Origin: Hoeflea sp.
GTDB taxonomy: Bacteria > Pseudomonadota > Alphaproteobacteria > Rhizobiales > Rhizobiaceae
Reading direction: 5' to 3'
Assembly (NCBI GenBank): GCA_019084245.1
Contig: JAHRFE010000028.1
Coordinates: 434,001 to 498,000, forward strand
DNA length: 64,000 nucleotides
The position numbers were made by a program, and so were the translations under genes. The notes below the pieces were generated by a model. That model had not been told where the DNA came from. It saw nothing but the letters and a program-made list of their open reading frames with translations, and made no database searches. Each line of letters opens with the position of its first letter. Positions within the stretch are counted from its first letter, which is position 1. Positions 28,260 to 38,106 of the stretch are shown piece after piece.

Positions 28260-29243
28260 TCACGCATTGCCGATGAGAATGCCTGCAGCGAAAACCAGTG
28301 CGCCGCCCAGGACCACTTGAAAAATAGCCCGGCTCCATGGGGTTTCCATCCAGTGGTTCTGAATCCAGGCGATGGCCCAGAGTTCGACAAAGACCACGGC
28401 AATAGCGACCGTGGTGGCAAGGGTGAAGTCCGGGATCAAATACGGAAGCGCGTGACCCAGGCCGCCGACTGCGGTCATTATTCCAGATGCGAGACCACGC
28501 TTGAGCGGCGATCCACGGCCGGAGATCACCCCGTCATCATGAGCAGCTTCGGTAAAGCCCATCGAAATCCCGGCTCCGATGGAAGCTGACAGTCCCACCA
28601 GGAAGGTTGTCCAGGTATCGCCGGTGGCAAAGGCGGTGGCGAAAATCGGCGCCAGTGTCGAGACCGAGCCATCCATCAGGCCCGCCAGCCCGGGCTGGAC
28701 ATAGGTCAGGATGAATTTTCGCCGCGAGGTTTCAGCCTCTTGCGTCTTTACGTCCTCGGGCGCGTGCTCAAGACCGAGCCGCCGGGCGAGCGATTCGTGT
28801 CCCTTTTCCGCCAGAGCCAGGTCGCCCAATAATTTCCGCGTGTCAGCATCCGAGGTGCGGCGCGCCGCAGCGAGATAGAAGTTGTGTGCCTGGGCCTCCA
28901 TATCTTCCGCGATCTGCCGGATCTTGTCGATCGAGAGGTTCTTGACGAGCCAATCCGGCTTGCGTTCGTAATAGCCGCGCACATGCTCGCGGCGAATGAG
29001 CGGAATGCGATCGCCGAAGCGGGCCTTGTGACGCTCGATCAGCCGGGCGCGATGTTCCCCCTCTTCCTCCGCCATGTCCTCGAACACCCTGGCCGACCGA
29101 GGGTAATCCTCACGCAGATGATCGGCGTAGGCGAGGTAGATGCGGGCGTCGTCCTCTTCCGAGGAAATGGCGAGCGCGAGGATTTCCTGTTCACTTAACG
29201 AATCGAACGGTCTGCGGTTGAAACCGGTAAGGCGCGACAGCAT
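28260..29243 (-). CDS. mbfA: ferritin-like/CCC1-VIT1 fusion iron exporter
   Basis: MbfA joins an N-terminal ferritin-like (rubrerythrin/erythrin) domain, about residues 15-165, with a C-terminal CCC1/VIT1 transporter of five helices. The iron-binding motifs EEDDARIYLAYADHLRE and AEEEGEHRARL are present, as are the VIT1 signatures GLMDGSVSTLAP and GISMGFTEAAHDD. In rhizobia MbfA exports iron from the inner membrane and guards against peroxide and iron overload. It is Irr-repressed there; the palindrome 15 bases upstream supports that here. Confidence 0.92.
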   Translation of the reverse strand: MLSRLTGFNRRPFDSLSEQEILALAISSEEDDARIYLAYADHLREDYPRSARVFEDMAEEEGEHRARLIERHKARFGDRIPLIRREHVRGYYERKPDWLVKNLSIDKIRQIAEDMEAQAHNFYLAAARRTSDADTRKLLGDLALAEKGHESLARRLGLEHAPEDVKTQEAETSRRKFILTYVQPGLAGLMDGSVSTLAPIFATAFATGDTWTTFLVGLSASIGAGISMGFTEAAHDDGVISGRGSPLKRGLASGIMTAVGGLGHALPYLIPDFTLATTVAIAVVFVELWAIAWIQNHWMETPWSRAIFQVVLGGALVFAAGILIGNA

Positions 29244-29257
29244 GGGGACTTCCCTTG

Positions 29258-29274
29258 TTTAGAATTATTCTAAA
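29258..29274 (-). promoter_or_regulatory. Irr/ICE-type iron control palindrome before mbfA
   Basis: TTTAGAATTATTCTAAA is a perfect 17-base palindrome (8-base arms around one base). It matches the iron control element bound by Irr in rhizobia. It overlaps a possible -10 hexamer TAGAAT and lies 14 bases before the mbfA ATG. The divergent YiiX-like gene begins 94 bases away, so it could be affected too. Confidence 0.82.
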
Positions 29275-29367
29275 CTACTCCTGGCCGCAGGGAATTTCAA
29301 GCCGGAAAACGGAAAGTTGAAGAGGGACGGGTTGATCCGGCAGGACGGCCGGGTCAAGTGTTGCGTC

Positions 29368-30201
29368 ATGACCGAAGCGCAGGACATGACAGAGACACTG
29401 CTTGATCGCCTGGGGCGTTTTCTGGCGCGCAGGCTGCATACAACCAATCCAGGCTATGAGCCCTACACGCCGTCGGATCCGGAAACGCTGTCGCGCACGC
29501 TTCGGCCCGGCGATATCCTGCTGGTGGAGGGGAATCAGAAGATTTCCGCGGCGATCAAGTATCTCACCCAATCGACCTGGTCCCATTCTGCAATGTATGT
29601 CGGCGAGGCTTTGAAGCCCGGCGACGAGGCGGCCGGGGAATATCCGCAGCTTATCGAAGTAAATCTCGGCGAAGGCTGCGTTGCAGTGCCATTGTCCAAA
29701 TACACGCGCTTCAACACGCGGATCTGCCGTCCGGTTGGGCTGACGCCGGAGGACCGGGCGACGGTTGTCAGCTACATGGTCGATCGGCTCGGCATTCGCT
29801 ATGACATGAAGAACATCTTCGACCTGTTGCGCTACTTCTTCCCCACCCCACCGGTTCCAGTGCGGTGGCGGCGGCGGATGATCGCCTTCGGCTCAGGCGA
29901 TCCGACCCGGGCCATCTGTTCGTCCATGATCGCTCAGGCCTTTCAATCGGTGAAATACCCGATCCTTCCCGAGGTCACCCGGGCGCCGGGAAGGCAACGC
30001 GCGGATTCCGATTATTCCCGCCGCGAGATCCTGCATATCCGCCATCACTCGCTCTATGCGCCGCGGGATTTCGACCTGTCGCCCTATTTTCGCATCGTCA
30101 AGCCGACGCTGGAATACGGGTTTGACTACAAGCGGCTTGAATGGGGGCCGATGACGGCGCCAGAGCTCCAGGAAACTGCAACTCAACCGGCAACGGATTG
30201 A
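29368..30201 (+). CDS. YiiX-like permuted NlpC/P60 cysteine hydrolase
   Basis: The 277-residue protein belongs to the circularly permuted papain-like group: the histidine is in QSTWSHSAMYVG (N-terminal) and the cysteine in RAICSSMIAQAF (C-terminal), preceded by RPGDILLVEG. Members hydrolyse lipid or peptide amide or ester bonds; the substrate here is unknown. No signal peptide is visible. A start at 29386 (six codons later) or 29317 would also be possible. It is divergent from mbfA and shares its promoter region. Confidence 0.82.
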   Translation: MTEAQDMTETLLDRLGRFLARRLHTTNPGYEPYTPSDPETLSRTLRPGDILLVEGNQKISAAIKYLTQSTWSHSAMYVGEALKPGDEAAGEYPQLIEVNLGEGCVAVPLSKYTRFNTRICRPVGLTPEDRATVVSYMVDRLGIRYDMKNIFDLLRYFFPTPPVPVRWRRRMIAFGSGDPTRAICSSMIAQAFQSVKYPILPEVTRAPGRQRADSDYSRREILHIRHHSLYAPRDFDLSPYFRIVKPTLEYGFDYKRLEWGPMTAPELQETATQPATD

Positions 30202-30296
30202 GTACCCGGCTCGGGAAGCGGCAGGGTCGGTCCCATAAAGCGCGGCTCACACCCCGAGGGGCCTGACGATCACCCAAAGCCGATCTGCGCCGGGGA

Positions 30297-31526
30297 CTAC
30301 GTCTTTACCTTGTCGCCCTGCCCCCTGCCCATCACGGTCAAGAGGGCGATCCGGGCATCGAGCGCCAGGGATCTCATGGCGATATAGTGGGCATCCCAGC
30401 TTGCCAGCCGCCAGGGCGTGCTCATGTCGATGCCATTGACCTGCGCCAGGCCGCTGATGCCTGGCTTGACCTCCAGGACGCCAAGCCGCCGCCGGGCCTC
30501 AATCAGGTCCGTCTGGCCGGGCAGGCACGGACGGGGTCCAATCAGGCTCATGTCGTTGCGAAGAATGTTGACGATCTGCGGCAGCTCATCGAGTTTCGTC
30601 CGGCGCAGAAACCGTCCGAGCGGTGTTACCGCACTGGCGGAGATTTCATGCGTGCCGGCCTGGGGCGTGCCCATTTTCATTGTGCGGAACTTGTAACTGG
30701 TGAACTCGCGGCCATCTCTTCCGATACGGGTCTGGGCGAACAATCCCGGTCCGCTTGATGTCACGCGGATGGTCGCCCAGACCACAAGCAGCGCCCACCA
30801 GAAAACCAAAAGAATGCCGAGCGCGACGGCCAGATCGGCGGTCCGTTTTATGGCTGCGTACCAGGGGTTTTGCATCTGCCCATCCGACAGCACCAGTTCG
30901 GTCAGAATGCCATTGTCGATCTCACCCGGCGGAAAGGGCCGAGGATGAGGAGTTGACAGAACGAAGTCAGCCAGTCGCCGCACATCGACAGTCGGTCTGA
31001 AAGCGGCTGCCAGTCCGAAAATCGGGCGCGCCAGGACTTTCGGCAGCCGGTTCAGCCATTCAAGACGTCCCGCCCAAGCCTCACCATGGACCATAGGCAG
31101 ATAGACGGTCACGATTTCGATATCCGCAAGTGCCGCCAGGCGGCTCACGGCCTGGCGCTTGGTCACCGCGTAAGGGTGCTGATGGGCAGAATCGAGAGCG
31201 TGGACCGAGGACACATTCACGAACCGCTTGATGCCGATCCGCTGCGCGGTCGCGGCGACATCCATCAGGAGATCAACGTTCACACGCTCGAATTCTTCCG
31301 CAACAGCATCCGAGTTGGTGTTGACGACGGCCAGGTGAAGGAGTTGATCCCAGGCCTTCGCATAGGTCCCCAACTCCGCGTAGCCACAGGTTTGCTGGCC
31401 GGGAAACATTCTGGACAATTGCTCGGGGTCTCGGCCAACCAGCAGCAACTCGACTTCCGGGCGAATCAGAAACGGCACCAGATTTCGGCCGACAAAGCCC
31501 GATGCGCCGGTGACGACTATTTTCAT
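30297..31526 (-). CDS. fusion of NAD-dependent sugar epimerase and undecaprenyl-phosphate sugar transferase
   Basis: The 409-residue protein has two parts. The N-terminal half is a short-chain epimerase-like Rossmann domain (MKIVVTGASGFVGRN). The C-terminal half, from about residue 205, is a bacterial sugar transferase with one membrane helix, the FRTM motif in YKFRTMKMG and LPQIVNILRNDMSLIGPRPC. It probably modifies and then loads the first sugar-phosphate on undecaprenyl phosphate for a surface polymer. GGAGG before 31526 supports the start. Such hybrids are known in rhizobia. It lies 13 bases after the ligase-like gene. Confidence 0.87.
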   Translation of the reverse strand: MKIVVTGASGFVGRNLVPFLIRPEVELLLVGRDPEQLSRMFPGQQTCGYAELGTYAKAWDQLLHLAVVNTNSDAVAEEFERVNVDLLMDVAATAQRIGIKRFVNVSSVHALDSAHQHPYAVTKRQAVSRLAALADIEIVTVYLPMVHGEAWAGRLEWLNRLPKVLARPIFGLAAAFRPTVDVRRLADFVLSTPHPRPFPPGEIDNGILTELVLSDGQMQNPWYAAIKRTADLAVALGILLVFWWALLVVWATIRVTSSGPGLFAQTRIGRDGREFTSYKFRTMKMGTPQAGTHEISASAVTPLGRFLRRTKLDELPQIVNILRNDMSLIGPRPCLPGQTDLIEARRRLGVLEVKPGISGLAQVNGIDMSTPWRLASWDAHYIAMRSLALDARIALLTVMGRGQGDKVKT

Positions 31527-31539
31527 GCCGCCCTCCAGC

Positions 31540-32805
31540 CTAGAAATGCGTTCGGTCTTGCTTTCCCAAGGCTGGCCGTTCGGCACGTCCGAACACCAGA
31601 TAGAGAGAGAAGCACATAGCCGCGATGAAGACGGTGTCATGGATATCGTGGCCTAACATGAGGCCGACCGTTCCCGAGCAGATATACACAATCATGATGC
31701 CATTCAAGACAAAGCACCCGGCCTTTCCGACCTGATCCTTGCGCGCGCGGAAAGCCACGATCACCGGAACGATGACGAGTGCAGCAAGCGCCATAAGACC
31801 CAACAGTCCTGAACGCAGCATCGTGGTCAAGACGGCATTATGGGCGTGGCTGAAGGCGATGCTCTCTCCACTCAGGTCGAGCGTTCTTTCAGCAATTTCC
31901 TGACGCTCATTGCCCGGGCCATATCCGAAGACCGGCCTTTCAAGCACCAGGGAATATCCAGCCTCATAAATCCGAACCCGCTGGCCCAAGGATCCCGACA
32001 GGTCGCCCGAAGCGATGGCGTCAAAATCGCTGACGACAGCCTCGACGCGCGTTTCAAATGACTGCGAATAGATCGTAAGCAAACCGGCCAATCCCCCGAA
32101 CAGCAAAAGCAGGATGGGAAGCCCTACCAGAATCCGGTTCAGGGAGTGGTGGAAAAACAGGCTGAGCAAGGGAATCAGGATCAACGCCAGCCACATGGCG
32201 CGGGTGCCGGTCAATATCACGAGATAGGCGACACATGCAGCGGCGGCCAAATGCACCAGCGAGGACAGGTTCCAGCGGCGGCCGGCCGCACCAATGTTGA
32301 GCACATAAAGAATGCCGGCGACCAGGGCCAGCACACTTGGATTTCCTGTCGCCAGCTCCGCACGCACGTGATGGCCGAAAGCAAGAAAGGCGGTCGGAAT
32401 TGACAGCAACGAGGCGGCCGCTGCAACCTTTTCCACTGTGTCGAGTAATTTCGCGCGATCGACGAAGGTAATCGAATAAATTCCTGCAAAACCAAGAAAC
32501 AAGAGATTCTCGAAGACCTCACCCAATGCCATGGAAGAAGGACTGATAATTGCGGCAATCACATCAGCCGCAAACACACCGACGAACGCAAAATAGACCA
32601 GTATGACGGGCCGGGGCAAAGCCCATTTCAGCCGGCCGGTCACAAGATGCAAGGTTGCATAAACGCCGCCCGAAATGACGATGACGGACACCGCACTGCC
32701 GATGAAGGGGGCCAGGCAAAGGCTGACGCTGTAGAATACCAGATTGACCCAACTATAATTGGTGAAGCCGGGCCGGATCCAGAAGTCGACAACTGTCCGG
32801 AGCAT
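31540..32805 (-). CDS. O-antigen ligase/polymerase-like membrane protein (Wzy/WaaL family)
   Basis: The 421-residue protein has about 11-12 helices with a large loop near residues 250-310 that contains GYGPGNERQEIAERT and AFSHAHNAVLTTMLRSGLLG. This loop pattern, with the conserved H-x-x-N region, is typical of the Wzy_C/O-antigen ligase family in the inner membrane. It should polymerise or ligate surface polysaccharide. It is the first gene of a two-gene unit with the epimerase/transferase fusion, 13 bases downstream. Confidence 0.85.
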   Translation of the reverse strand: MLRTVVDFWIRPGFTNYSWVNLVFYSVSLCLAPFIGSAVSVIVISGGVYATLHLVTGRLKWALPRPVILVYFAFVGVFAADVIAAIISPSSMALGEVFENLLFLGFAGIYSITFVDRAKLLDTVEKVAAAASLLSIPTAFLAFGHHVRAELATGNPSVLALVAGILYVLNIGAAGRRWNLSSLVHLAAAACVAYLVILTGTRAMWLALILIPLLSLFFHHSLNRILVGLPILLLLFGGLAGLLTIYSQSFETRVEAVVSDFDAIASGDLSGSLGQRVRIYEAGYSLVLERPVFGYGPGNERQEIAERTLDLSGESIAFSHAHNAVLTTMLRSGLLGLMALAALVIVPVIVAFRARKDQVGKAGCFVLNGIMIVYICSGTVGLMLGHDIHDTVFIAAMCFSLYLVFGRAERPALGKQDRTHF

Positions 32806-33155
32806 CAGGATTTGTTGCCGAAAGTCTGAGTTCCAAATGGATGATAGCTGCCTTGGGCGAGCTCCGGTTCACAAATCAATGCAGAATACTTTCATGAACT
32901 GACGACTATGATCGGATTTCCCGTGGTCAACCCGGGATCAATTCAAACACGATGCAGACCGCACTGCACTCGCTTATAGCCACGCGTGAAGAACAGCTCA
33001 AGCGCGGATTGGTCGGGTTTCCCGTGCCCGGCGGGGCGACGGGTCCCGAGGATCCTCCCGAAATGCGGCCAAATCAGGGGCGAATGCATCGTCGCATCCG
33101 GCATGCCCCCGGTTTGAGTGATTGCCTTTTTCTGCGGTCCTGCTAAATCGCGGCT
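32806..33155. other. intergenic region before lepA, no gene seen
   Basis: The gap separates the divergent polymerase-like gene and lepA. Open frames across it on the minus strand continue into lepA antisense and are not credible. It must hold both promoters, but I cannot place -35/-10 boxes with confidence. Confidence 0.5.
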
Positions 33156-34964
33156 ATGACACACACGCCACTCTCCCATATCCGGAACTTTTCCATTGTC
33201 GCGCATATCGATCACGGCAAGTCGACGCTTGCCGACCGGTTGATCCAGACCTGCGGCGGCCTGGCCGACCGGGAGATGAGCCAGCAGGTTCTCGATTCCA
33301 TGGATATCGAGAAGGAGCGTGGCATCACCATCAAGGCCCAGACGGTCAGGCTGCACTACACTGCCAAGGATGGCGAGGTGTATGTGCTCAACCTGATCGA
33401 CACGCCGGGCCATGTCGACTTCGCCTACGAGGTGTCGCGCTCGCTCAGGGCCTGCGAGGGCTCGCTGCTGGTGGTGGACGCCAGCCAGGGCGTCGAGGCG
33501 CAGACACTGGCCAATGTCTATGCGGCGCTCGACGCCGGCCACGAGATCGTGCCGGTGCTCAACAAGATCGACCTGCCGGCGGCGGAGCCCGACCGCATCA
33601 AGGAGCAGATCGAGGAAGTGATCGGGCTCGACGCGTCGGACGCGGTGATGATCTCGGCCAAGACCGGACTTGGCATTCCCGATGTGCTGGAAGCCATTGT
33701 CACAAGATTGCCCGCGCCCAAGGGCGGCACGGTCAAGGATCCCCTCAAGGCCATGCTGGTCGACAGCTGGTACGACACCTATCTCGGCGTCATCGTGCTG
33801 GTGCGGATCATCGACGGCGAAATGAAGAAGGGCCAGCAGATCCGGCTGATCGGCACCGACGCCCGCTACACGGTCGAGCGGATCGGCGTGATCACGCCCA
33901 AGCTCGTGGCCGTGGACACGCTCGGCCCCGGCGAGATCGGCTTCATCACCGCCTCGATCAAGGAAGTGGCCGACACTCGCGTCGGCGACACGATCACCGA
34001 GGACAAGCGTCCGACGGCGGAGGCGCTGCCGGGCTTCAAGCCGGCGCAGCCGGTGGTGTTCTGCGGTCTGTTTCCCGTCGACGCTGCGGATTTCGAGGAT
34101 CTGCGCGCCGCCATGGGCAAGTTGCGGCTCAATGACGCCTCGTTCTCGTTCGAGATGGAAACCTCCGCCGCGCTCGGCTTCGGCTTCCGCTGCGGCTTCC
34201 TCGGACTGCTACATCTGGAAATCATCCAGGAACGTCTCGAGCGCGAATTCAATCTCGACCTGATCGCCACCGCGCCGTCGGTGGTCTACCGCATGAACAT
34301 GACCGACGGCAATGTCCTTGAGTTGCACAATCCCGCCGACATGCCGGATGTGGTGCGAATCAAGAGCATCGAGGAACCATGGATCAAGGCGACCATCCTG
34401 ACCCCGGACGACTATCTCGGCGCCATCCTGAAGCTGTGCCAGGATCGCCGCGGCATCCAGACCGACTTGAGCTATGTCGGCAAGCGGGCGATGGTGACCT
34501 ATGCGCTGCCCTTGAACGAGGTGGTGTTCGATTTCTACGACCGGCTGAAATCGATCTCCAAGGGCTATGCGAGCTTTGACTACCAGATCACCGGCTACCA
34601 GGAAGGTGACCTGGTCCGCATGTCGATCCTGGTCAATGACGAGCCGGTGGATGCGCTGTCGATGCTGGTGCACCGCTCGGCGGCGGAAAAACGCGGCCGC
34701 GCCATGTGCGAGAAGCTCAAGGAACTCATCCCCCGGCACATGTTCAAGATCCCGATCCAGGCCGCCATCGGCGGCAAGGTGGTGGCGCGCGAGACGATCT
34801 CGGCGATGCGCAAGGACGTGACCGCCAAATGCTATGGCGGCGACGCCACGCGCAAGCGCAAGTTGCTCGACAAGCAGAAGGCCGGCAAGAAGCGCATGCG
34901 CCAGTTCGGCAAGGTCGACATCCCGCAGGAAGCCTTCATCGAGGCGCTGAAGATCGGCGAATAG
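33156..34964 (+). CDS. lepA: elongation factor 4 (LepA)
   Basis: LepA is a ribosome-binding GTPase linked to 30S assembly and back-translocation. The 602-residue protein has the G-domain motifs AHIDHGKST (P-loop), DTPGHVD and NKIDLP. The EF-G-like domains and the LepA-specific C-terminal domain ending with [17 protein letters not shown] follow. No strong Shine-Dalgarno sequence is visible, but the start agrees with homologues ([12 protein letters not shown]-like). It is monocistronic; the next gene is convergent. Confidence 0.98.
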   Translation: MTHTPLSHIRNFSIVAHIDHGKSTLADRLIQTCGGLADREMSQQVLDSMDIEKERGITIKAQTVRLHYTAKDGEVYVLNLIDTPGHVDFAYEVSRSLRACEGSLLVVDASQGVEAQTLANVYAALDAGHEIVPVLNKIDLPAAEPDRIKEQIEEVIGLDASDAVMISAKTGLGIPDVLEAIVTRLPAPKGGTVKDPLKAMLVDSWYDTYLGVIVLVRIIDGEMKKGQQIRLIGTDARYTVERIGVITPKLVAVDTLGPGEIGFITASIKEVADTRVGDTITEDKRPTAEALPGFKPAQPVVFCGLFPVDAADFEDLRAAMGKLRLNDASFSFEMETSAALGFGFRCGFLGLLHLEIIQERLEREFNLDLIATAPSVVYRMNMTDGNVLELHNPADMPDVVRIKSIEEPWIKATILTPDDYLGAILKLCQDRRGIQTDLSYVGKRAMVTYALPLNEVVFDFYDRLKSISKGYASFDYQITGYQEGDLVRMSILVNDEPVDALSMLVHRSAAEKRGRAMCEKLKELIPRHMFKIPIQAAIGGKVVARETISAMRKDVTAKCYGGDATRKRKLLDKQKAGKKRMRQFGKVDIPQEAFIEALKIGE

Positions 34965-35001
34965 GCAGCCTTTCGGCCGAGTCCCCTCATTCTGCGACTG
35001 A

Positions 35002-35943
35002 TCAGCTCGGGATCGGCAGCGCCGTGCGGCGGTTGAGACGCCATTGCCAGAGAATGTGCGCGATCAGCGCCAGGAACACGACCCCGCCGCCCATGAGCGT
35101 TCTGGGCGCAGGCACCTCGGCGTGGATCAACCAGACCCAGACCGGCCCCAGCACCGGCTCCATGGTCGAGATCAGCGCCGCAAGCGCCGACGGGATCAAC
35201 CGTGCGCCGGTGGCAAACATCGCCATGCCGAGCCCCAAATTGAAGGCGCCAAACAGGAACAACAGGCCGAAGTCGGTCGCGCTGACAATCAGTCCGGAAG
35301 ACAGGATCACCCCGACAACAGTGCCGATCATCACGCCGAGACAGACTGCAGGTGTCATCCGCACGCTGGAATAGCGCCGGGTAATCACCGTGGCTGCGGC
35401 AAACACCACCGCGATCAGCAGAGCCAGCCCGTCGCCGATGAAGGACACGCTGGCGGCAAAGGAATCGGACACCATCACGGCAATGCCGCCGATCACCGCC
35501 AGGATCGCCGCCCAGGTGACCCGGTCGACCGCCTCGCGCAGGAAGACCACGCCGAGCAGCGCCGCGATCAGCGGCACGCCCGCCTGCATCAAGAGGATAT
35601 TGGCGACGGTGGTGTAGCCGAGCGCCACGACGAAGGAGATCGAGGCTGTGGCAAAGCAGAGCGCCACGCCGACGCCGGGCAGGCCCATAGTGCGAAACAG
35701 CCGCACGGTGCCCGCAGGCCCGTCGCGCCAGAGCATGAAGCCAAGCAGGAAAACGGCGGCGAAAAACGAGCGCCAGGCGATGATCGTCCACGGGTCGGCC
35801 ACCACCAGCCCGCGGGCGATGGCGCCGCCAAAACTCCAGGCCAGCGCCGCGCCAAAAACCAGAAGCGCGCCCTGCCTCAGGTCAGATCCATCTGACGGGG
35901 CTGAGACGGATTTTCCAATAGGGTCGGCAGCAACTGGGTCCAT
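35002..35943 (-). CDS. EamA/DMT family transporter
   Basis: The 313-residue membrane protein has ten predicted helices made of two repeated EamA halves, with the first starting LLVFGAALAWSFGGAIARGL and the second ending in LALIAHILWQWRLNRR. The family covers exporters of amino acids and metabolites; the substrate is not readable. The gene ends 37 bases from the convergent lepA. Confidence 0.83.
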   Translation of the reverse strand: MDPVAADPIGKSVSAPSDGSDLRQGALLVFGAALAWSFGGAIARGLVVADPWTIIAWRSFFAAVFLLGFMLWRDGPAGTVRLFRTMGLPGVGVALCFATASISFVVALGYTTVANILLMQAGVPLIAALLGVVFLREAVDRVTWAAILAVIGGIAVMVSDSFAASVSFIGDGLALLIAVVFAAATVITRRYSSVRMTPAVCLGVMIGTVVGVILSSGLIVSATDFGLLFLFGAFNLGLGMAMFATGARLIPSALAALISTMEPVLGPVWVWLIHAEVPAPRTLMGGGVVFLALIAHILWQWRLNRRTALPIPS

Positions 35944-36307
35944 CGCAAACTCATAATCCCGGCGCTGTCATATGCAAGTGGGCGGACGCGACATTTCGCG
36001 ACGCGAACGGACCGCCGTACCTCGCGGGCGCACCGGACGGGTTGGAAAATCCTTACCGCTGCGGACACCAATTCCGTACGGTCGGCAAGGACTTGCGCGA
36101 CAAACGCCAGTTCAAACCACATCCGTTGGCGCATCCTCAGCGACACGGCCATGCGCCCATCGACACTGCGGAGCACCCGTTTCGTGGTCAGTTCACCTTG
36201 AAGGGCACTGCGAGTCTTCCACAGGTCCTGCCGATGCCGAGATAAATGAGTCGGCTGTGCATTCTGCCGTTGACAGAGCGCCGCGCAACGCCTAAATCCG
36301 CCCGCAT
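35944..36307. other. intergenic region before tRNA-Leu, no gene seen
   Basis: No reading frame here has a start with a ribosome site or recognisable family sequence. An open minus-strand frame that crosses the tRNA gene is not credible as protein coding. The tRNA promoter must lie near its right edge. Confidence 0.5.
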
Positions 36308-36394
36308 GCCCAGATGGCGGAATTGGTAGACGCGCCAGCTTCAGGTGCTGGTACTGGAAACGGTGTGGAGGTTCGAGTCCTCTTCTGGGCACCA
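36308..36394 (+). tRNA. tRNA-Leu (anticodon CAG)
   Basis: The acceptor stem GCCCAGA pairs with TCTGGGC. The D-loop, a long variable arm (GTACTGGAAACGGTGTGG region) and the T-loop GTTCGAGTCC are present. The anticodon loop TTCAGGT lies between CCAGC and GCTGG, giving anticodon CAG, which reads CUG. An encoded ACCA is at the 3' end. The long variable arm fits a class II tRNA. Confidence 0.96.
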
Positions 36395-36416
36395 TCATTT
36401 CATCTCACAGATGCTC

Positions 36417-36456
36417 AAAGCCCTTGTTCTGCAAGGGCTTTGGCTGTTTTTGGACA
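36417..36456 (+). terminator. intrinsic terminator after tRNA-Leu
   Basis: A perfect 10-base stem (AAAGCCCTTG with CAAGGGCTTT, loop TTCTG) is followed by a T-rich run. It starts 23 bases after the tRNA. Confidence 0.75.
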
Positions 36457-36659
36457 TAGTGTCCATCGGATATCCCCAAGCCACACGGTTCCGGGGGTGG
36501 ACATGGGGTAGTCCCGGACCGGCCAGATGAAGAGATCCGGCGACACACATGCACTTTTTTCGATCTGCGGGTCACAAAGGCAAAACAAGGGGACTGACCT
36601 ACGGGACGGCTCACGGTCCCGGTGCATTTGCGAAGCTCGACCCGAGCCGGTCGAATGGG

Positions 36660-38090
36660 CTATCCCGGCACGCCCGAAACGCGGCCGGAGGCGACGCCGA
36701 TCTCCCCCTGGGCCACCGATGCAAACACCGAGCCGATGCCCACAAGCACAGGTTCATCGCAGCCGATGAGCGCCATGCCGCCGGCAAGATCCCTGAGTGG
36801 CCCCGTCCAGCGTTCAAAGCCCTGGCGTGCGACGGATTTTGATATGACAACCGGCGTGGATCGATCCATTCCGCGCGCCATGAGCTGGGTCGCGATCTGG
36901 TCCGCGGTCCGTCCGCCCATGTAGAATATGGTGGTGGTTTTCGGGTCTGCGATCCCTGACCAATCCAGATCCGACGGCAGCTTGCCATTGCGGCCGTGGC
37001 CGGTGACAAAGCGGACAGACTGGGCATGATCGCGATGCGTCAGCGAAACGCCGAACTGCGCGGCCATGGCCAATGCCGAGGTGATGCCGGGGACTACAGA
37101 GACTGCGATCCCCTCTGCCTCAAGCCGGGCGATCTCCTCGCCGGCGCGGCCGAAGATCATCGGGTCGCCGCCTTTCAGCCGAACGACATGCTTGCCGGCC
37201 CTGGCAAGCCTGACCATCGTAGCGTTGATGTCGTCCTGCCTGCAGCTCTCGCGGCCGCCGCGCTTGCCAACCAGCATGCGCCTGGCCTCGCGGCGCGCCA
37301 GTTCGAGCACCTCGTCCGAGACCAGATCATCATACAGGATCACATCGGCGGCCTGCAGCGCCCGCACCGCTTTCAACGTCAGGAACTCGGCGTCGCCGGG
37401 CCCCGCGCCGACCAGGGTGACCCTGCCATGGGTTGCGCCGGGCGCCGCCTTGATGGCGCCCGCTTTTGCCAGAAGATCCGCAATCATGTCGCCGGCCGGG
37501 GCGGCGCCGAAGGCCCGGTCAACGAACGCCTCCCAGAATGCGCGACGCTCGGCCCCCGGAGACAGGCGCTCATTGACCATCATGCGGATGGATCCCGCCA
37601 GGTGCGCCCATTGGGCCACCTGCGGCGCGATCAGGGTTTCGATGCGGCGGCGGATGGCCTGGCCGAGAATCGGCGCCGCGCCGTCGGTCGAAATGGCGAT
37701 CACGGCCGGCGACCGGTTGACGATGGCGCCGAACTGGAATTCGCAGAATTCCGGCTTGTCGATCACATTGACGGCGACGCCGACAGCGCGGGCGGCGTCA
37801 TAAAACGCACGGGCCTCAGCTTCCGTGTCCGCGTCGCAGATCGCCATCTGCATGCCGGAGAAGCTCTCGCCGGACCAGGTCCGCTGACGCCAGACGTAGG
37901 ACCCCGCTGCGCCCGGTGTGGCGATCAGGCCGGAAAACACCGGGTCGAGCGTTTCGGCATCGACATGGACTTCGGCGCCGGCCGCGGCCAGCAATTCGGC
38001 CTTCCAGGCTGCCGCCTCGGAGCCGCCCGCGACCAGGACTTTCCGGCCCTCAAGCTTGTAGAACACCGGCAATGTCGCCAGCGGCCCCAT
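36660..38090 (-). CDS. cysG: siroheme synthase (uroporphyrinogen-III methyltransferase/dehydrogenase/ferrochelatase)
   Basis: The 476-residue protein is the trifunctional CysG: an N-terminal precorrin-2 dehydrogenase/chelatase domain (FYKLEGRKVLVAGG; NVIDKPEFCEFQFGAIV; STDGAAPILGQAIRRR) and a C-terminal methyltransferase (VTLVGAGPGDAEFLTLKA; VRLKGGDPMIFGRAGEE). It makes siroheme, the cofactor of the nitrite reductase NirB, which explains its place at the end of the nitrate operon. A start at 38135, inside nasA, is also preceded by AAGGTGAT; 38090 is chosen since it follows GGAG and matches homologues. Confidence 0.93.
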   Translation of the reverse strand: MGPLATLPVFYKLEGRKVLVAGGSEAAAWKAELLAAAGAEVHVDAETLDPVFSGLIATPGAAGSYVWRQRTWSGESFSGMQMAICDADTEAEARAFYDAARAVGVAVNVIDKPEFCEFQFGAIVNRSPAVIAISTDGAAPILGQAIRRRIETLIAPQVAQWAHLAGSIRMMVNERLSPGAERRAFWEAFVDRAFGAAPAGDMIADLLAKAGAIKAAPGATHGRVTLVGAGPGDAEFLTLKAVRALQAADVILYDDLVSDEVLELARREARRMLVGKRGGRESCRQDDINATMVRLARAGKHVVRLKGGDPMIFGRAGEEIARLEAEGIAVSVVPGITSALAMAAQFGVSLTHRDHAQSVRFVTGHGRNGKLPSDLDWSGIADPKTTTIFYMGGRTADQIATQLMARGMDRSTPVVISKSVARQGFERWTGPLRDLAGGMALIGCDEPVLVGIGSVFASVAQGEIGVASGRVSGVPG

Positions 38091-38106
38091 GCGCTCCGCG
38101 CGCGGC

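Noticed and set aside
29275-29300. A -35 box TTGAAA for mbfA
   Set aside because: It is 22 bases from the possible -10 TAGAAT, too far for a standard promoter.
32943-33542. 199-residue minus-strand frame across the lepA start
   Set aside because: It is antisense to lepA and has no family-like sequence; high G+C gives such long frames.
35877-36398. 173-residue minus-strand frame crossing tRNA-Leu
   Set aside because: It runs through the tRNA and the EamA start and has no recognisable motif.
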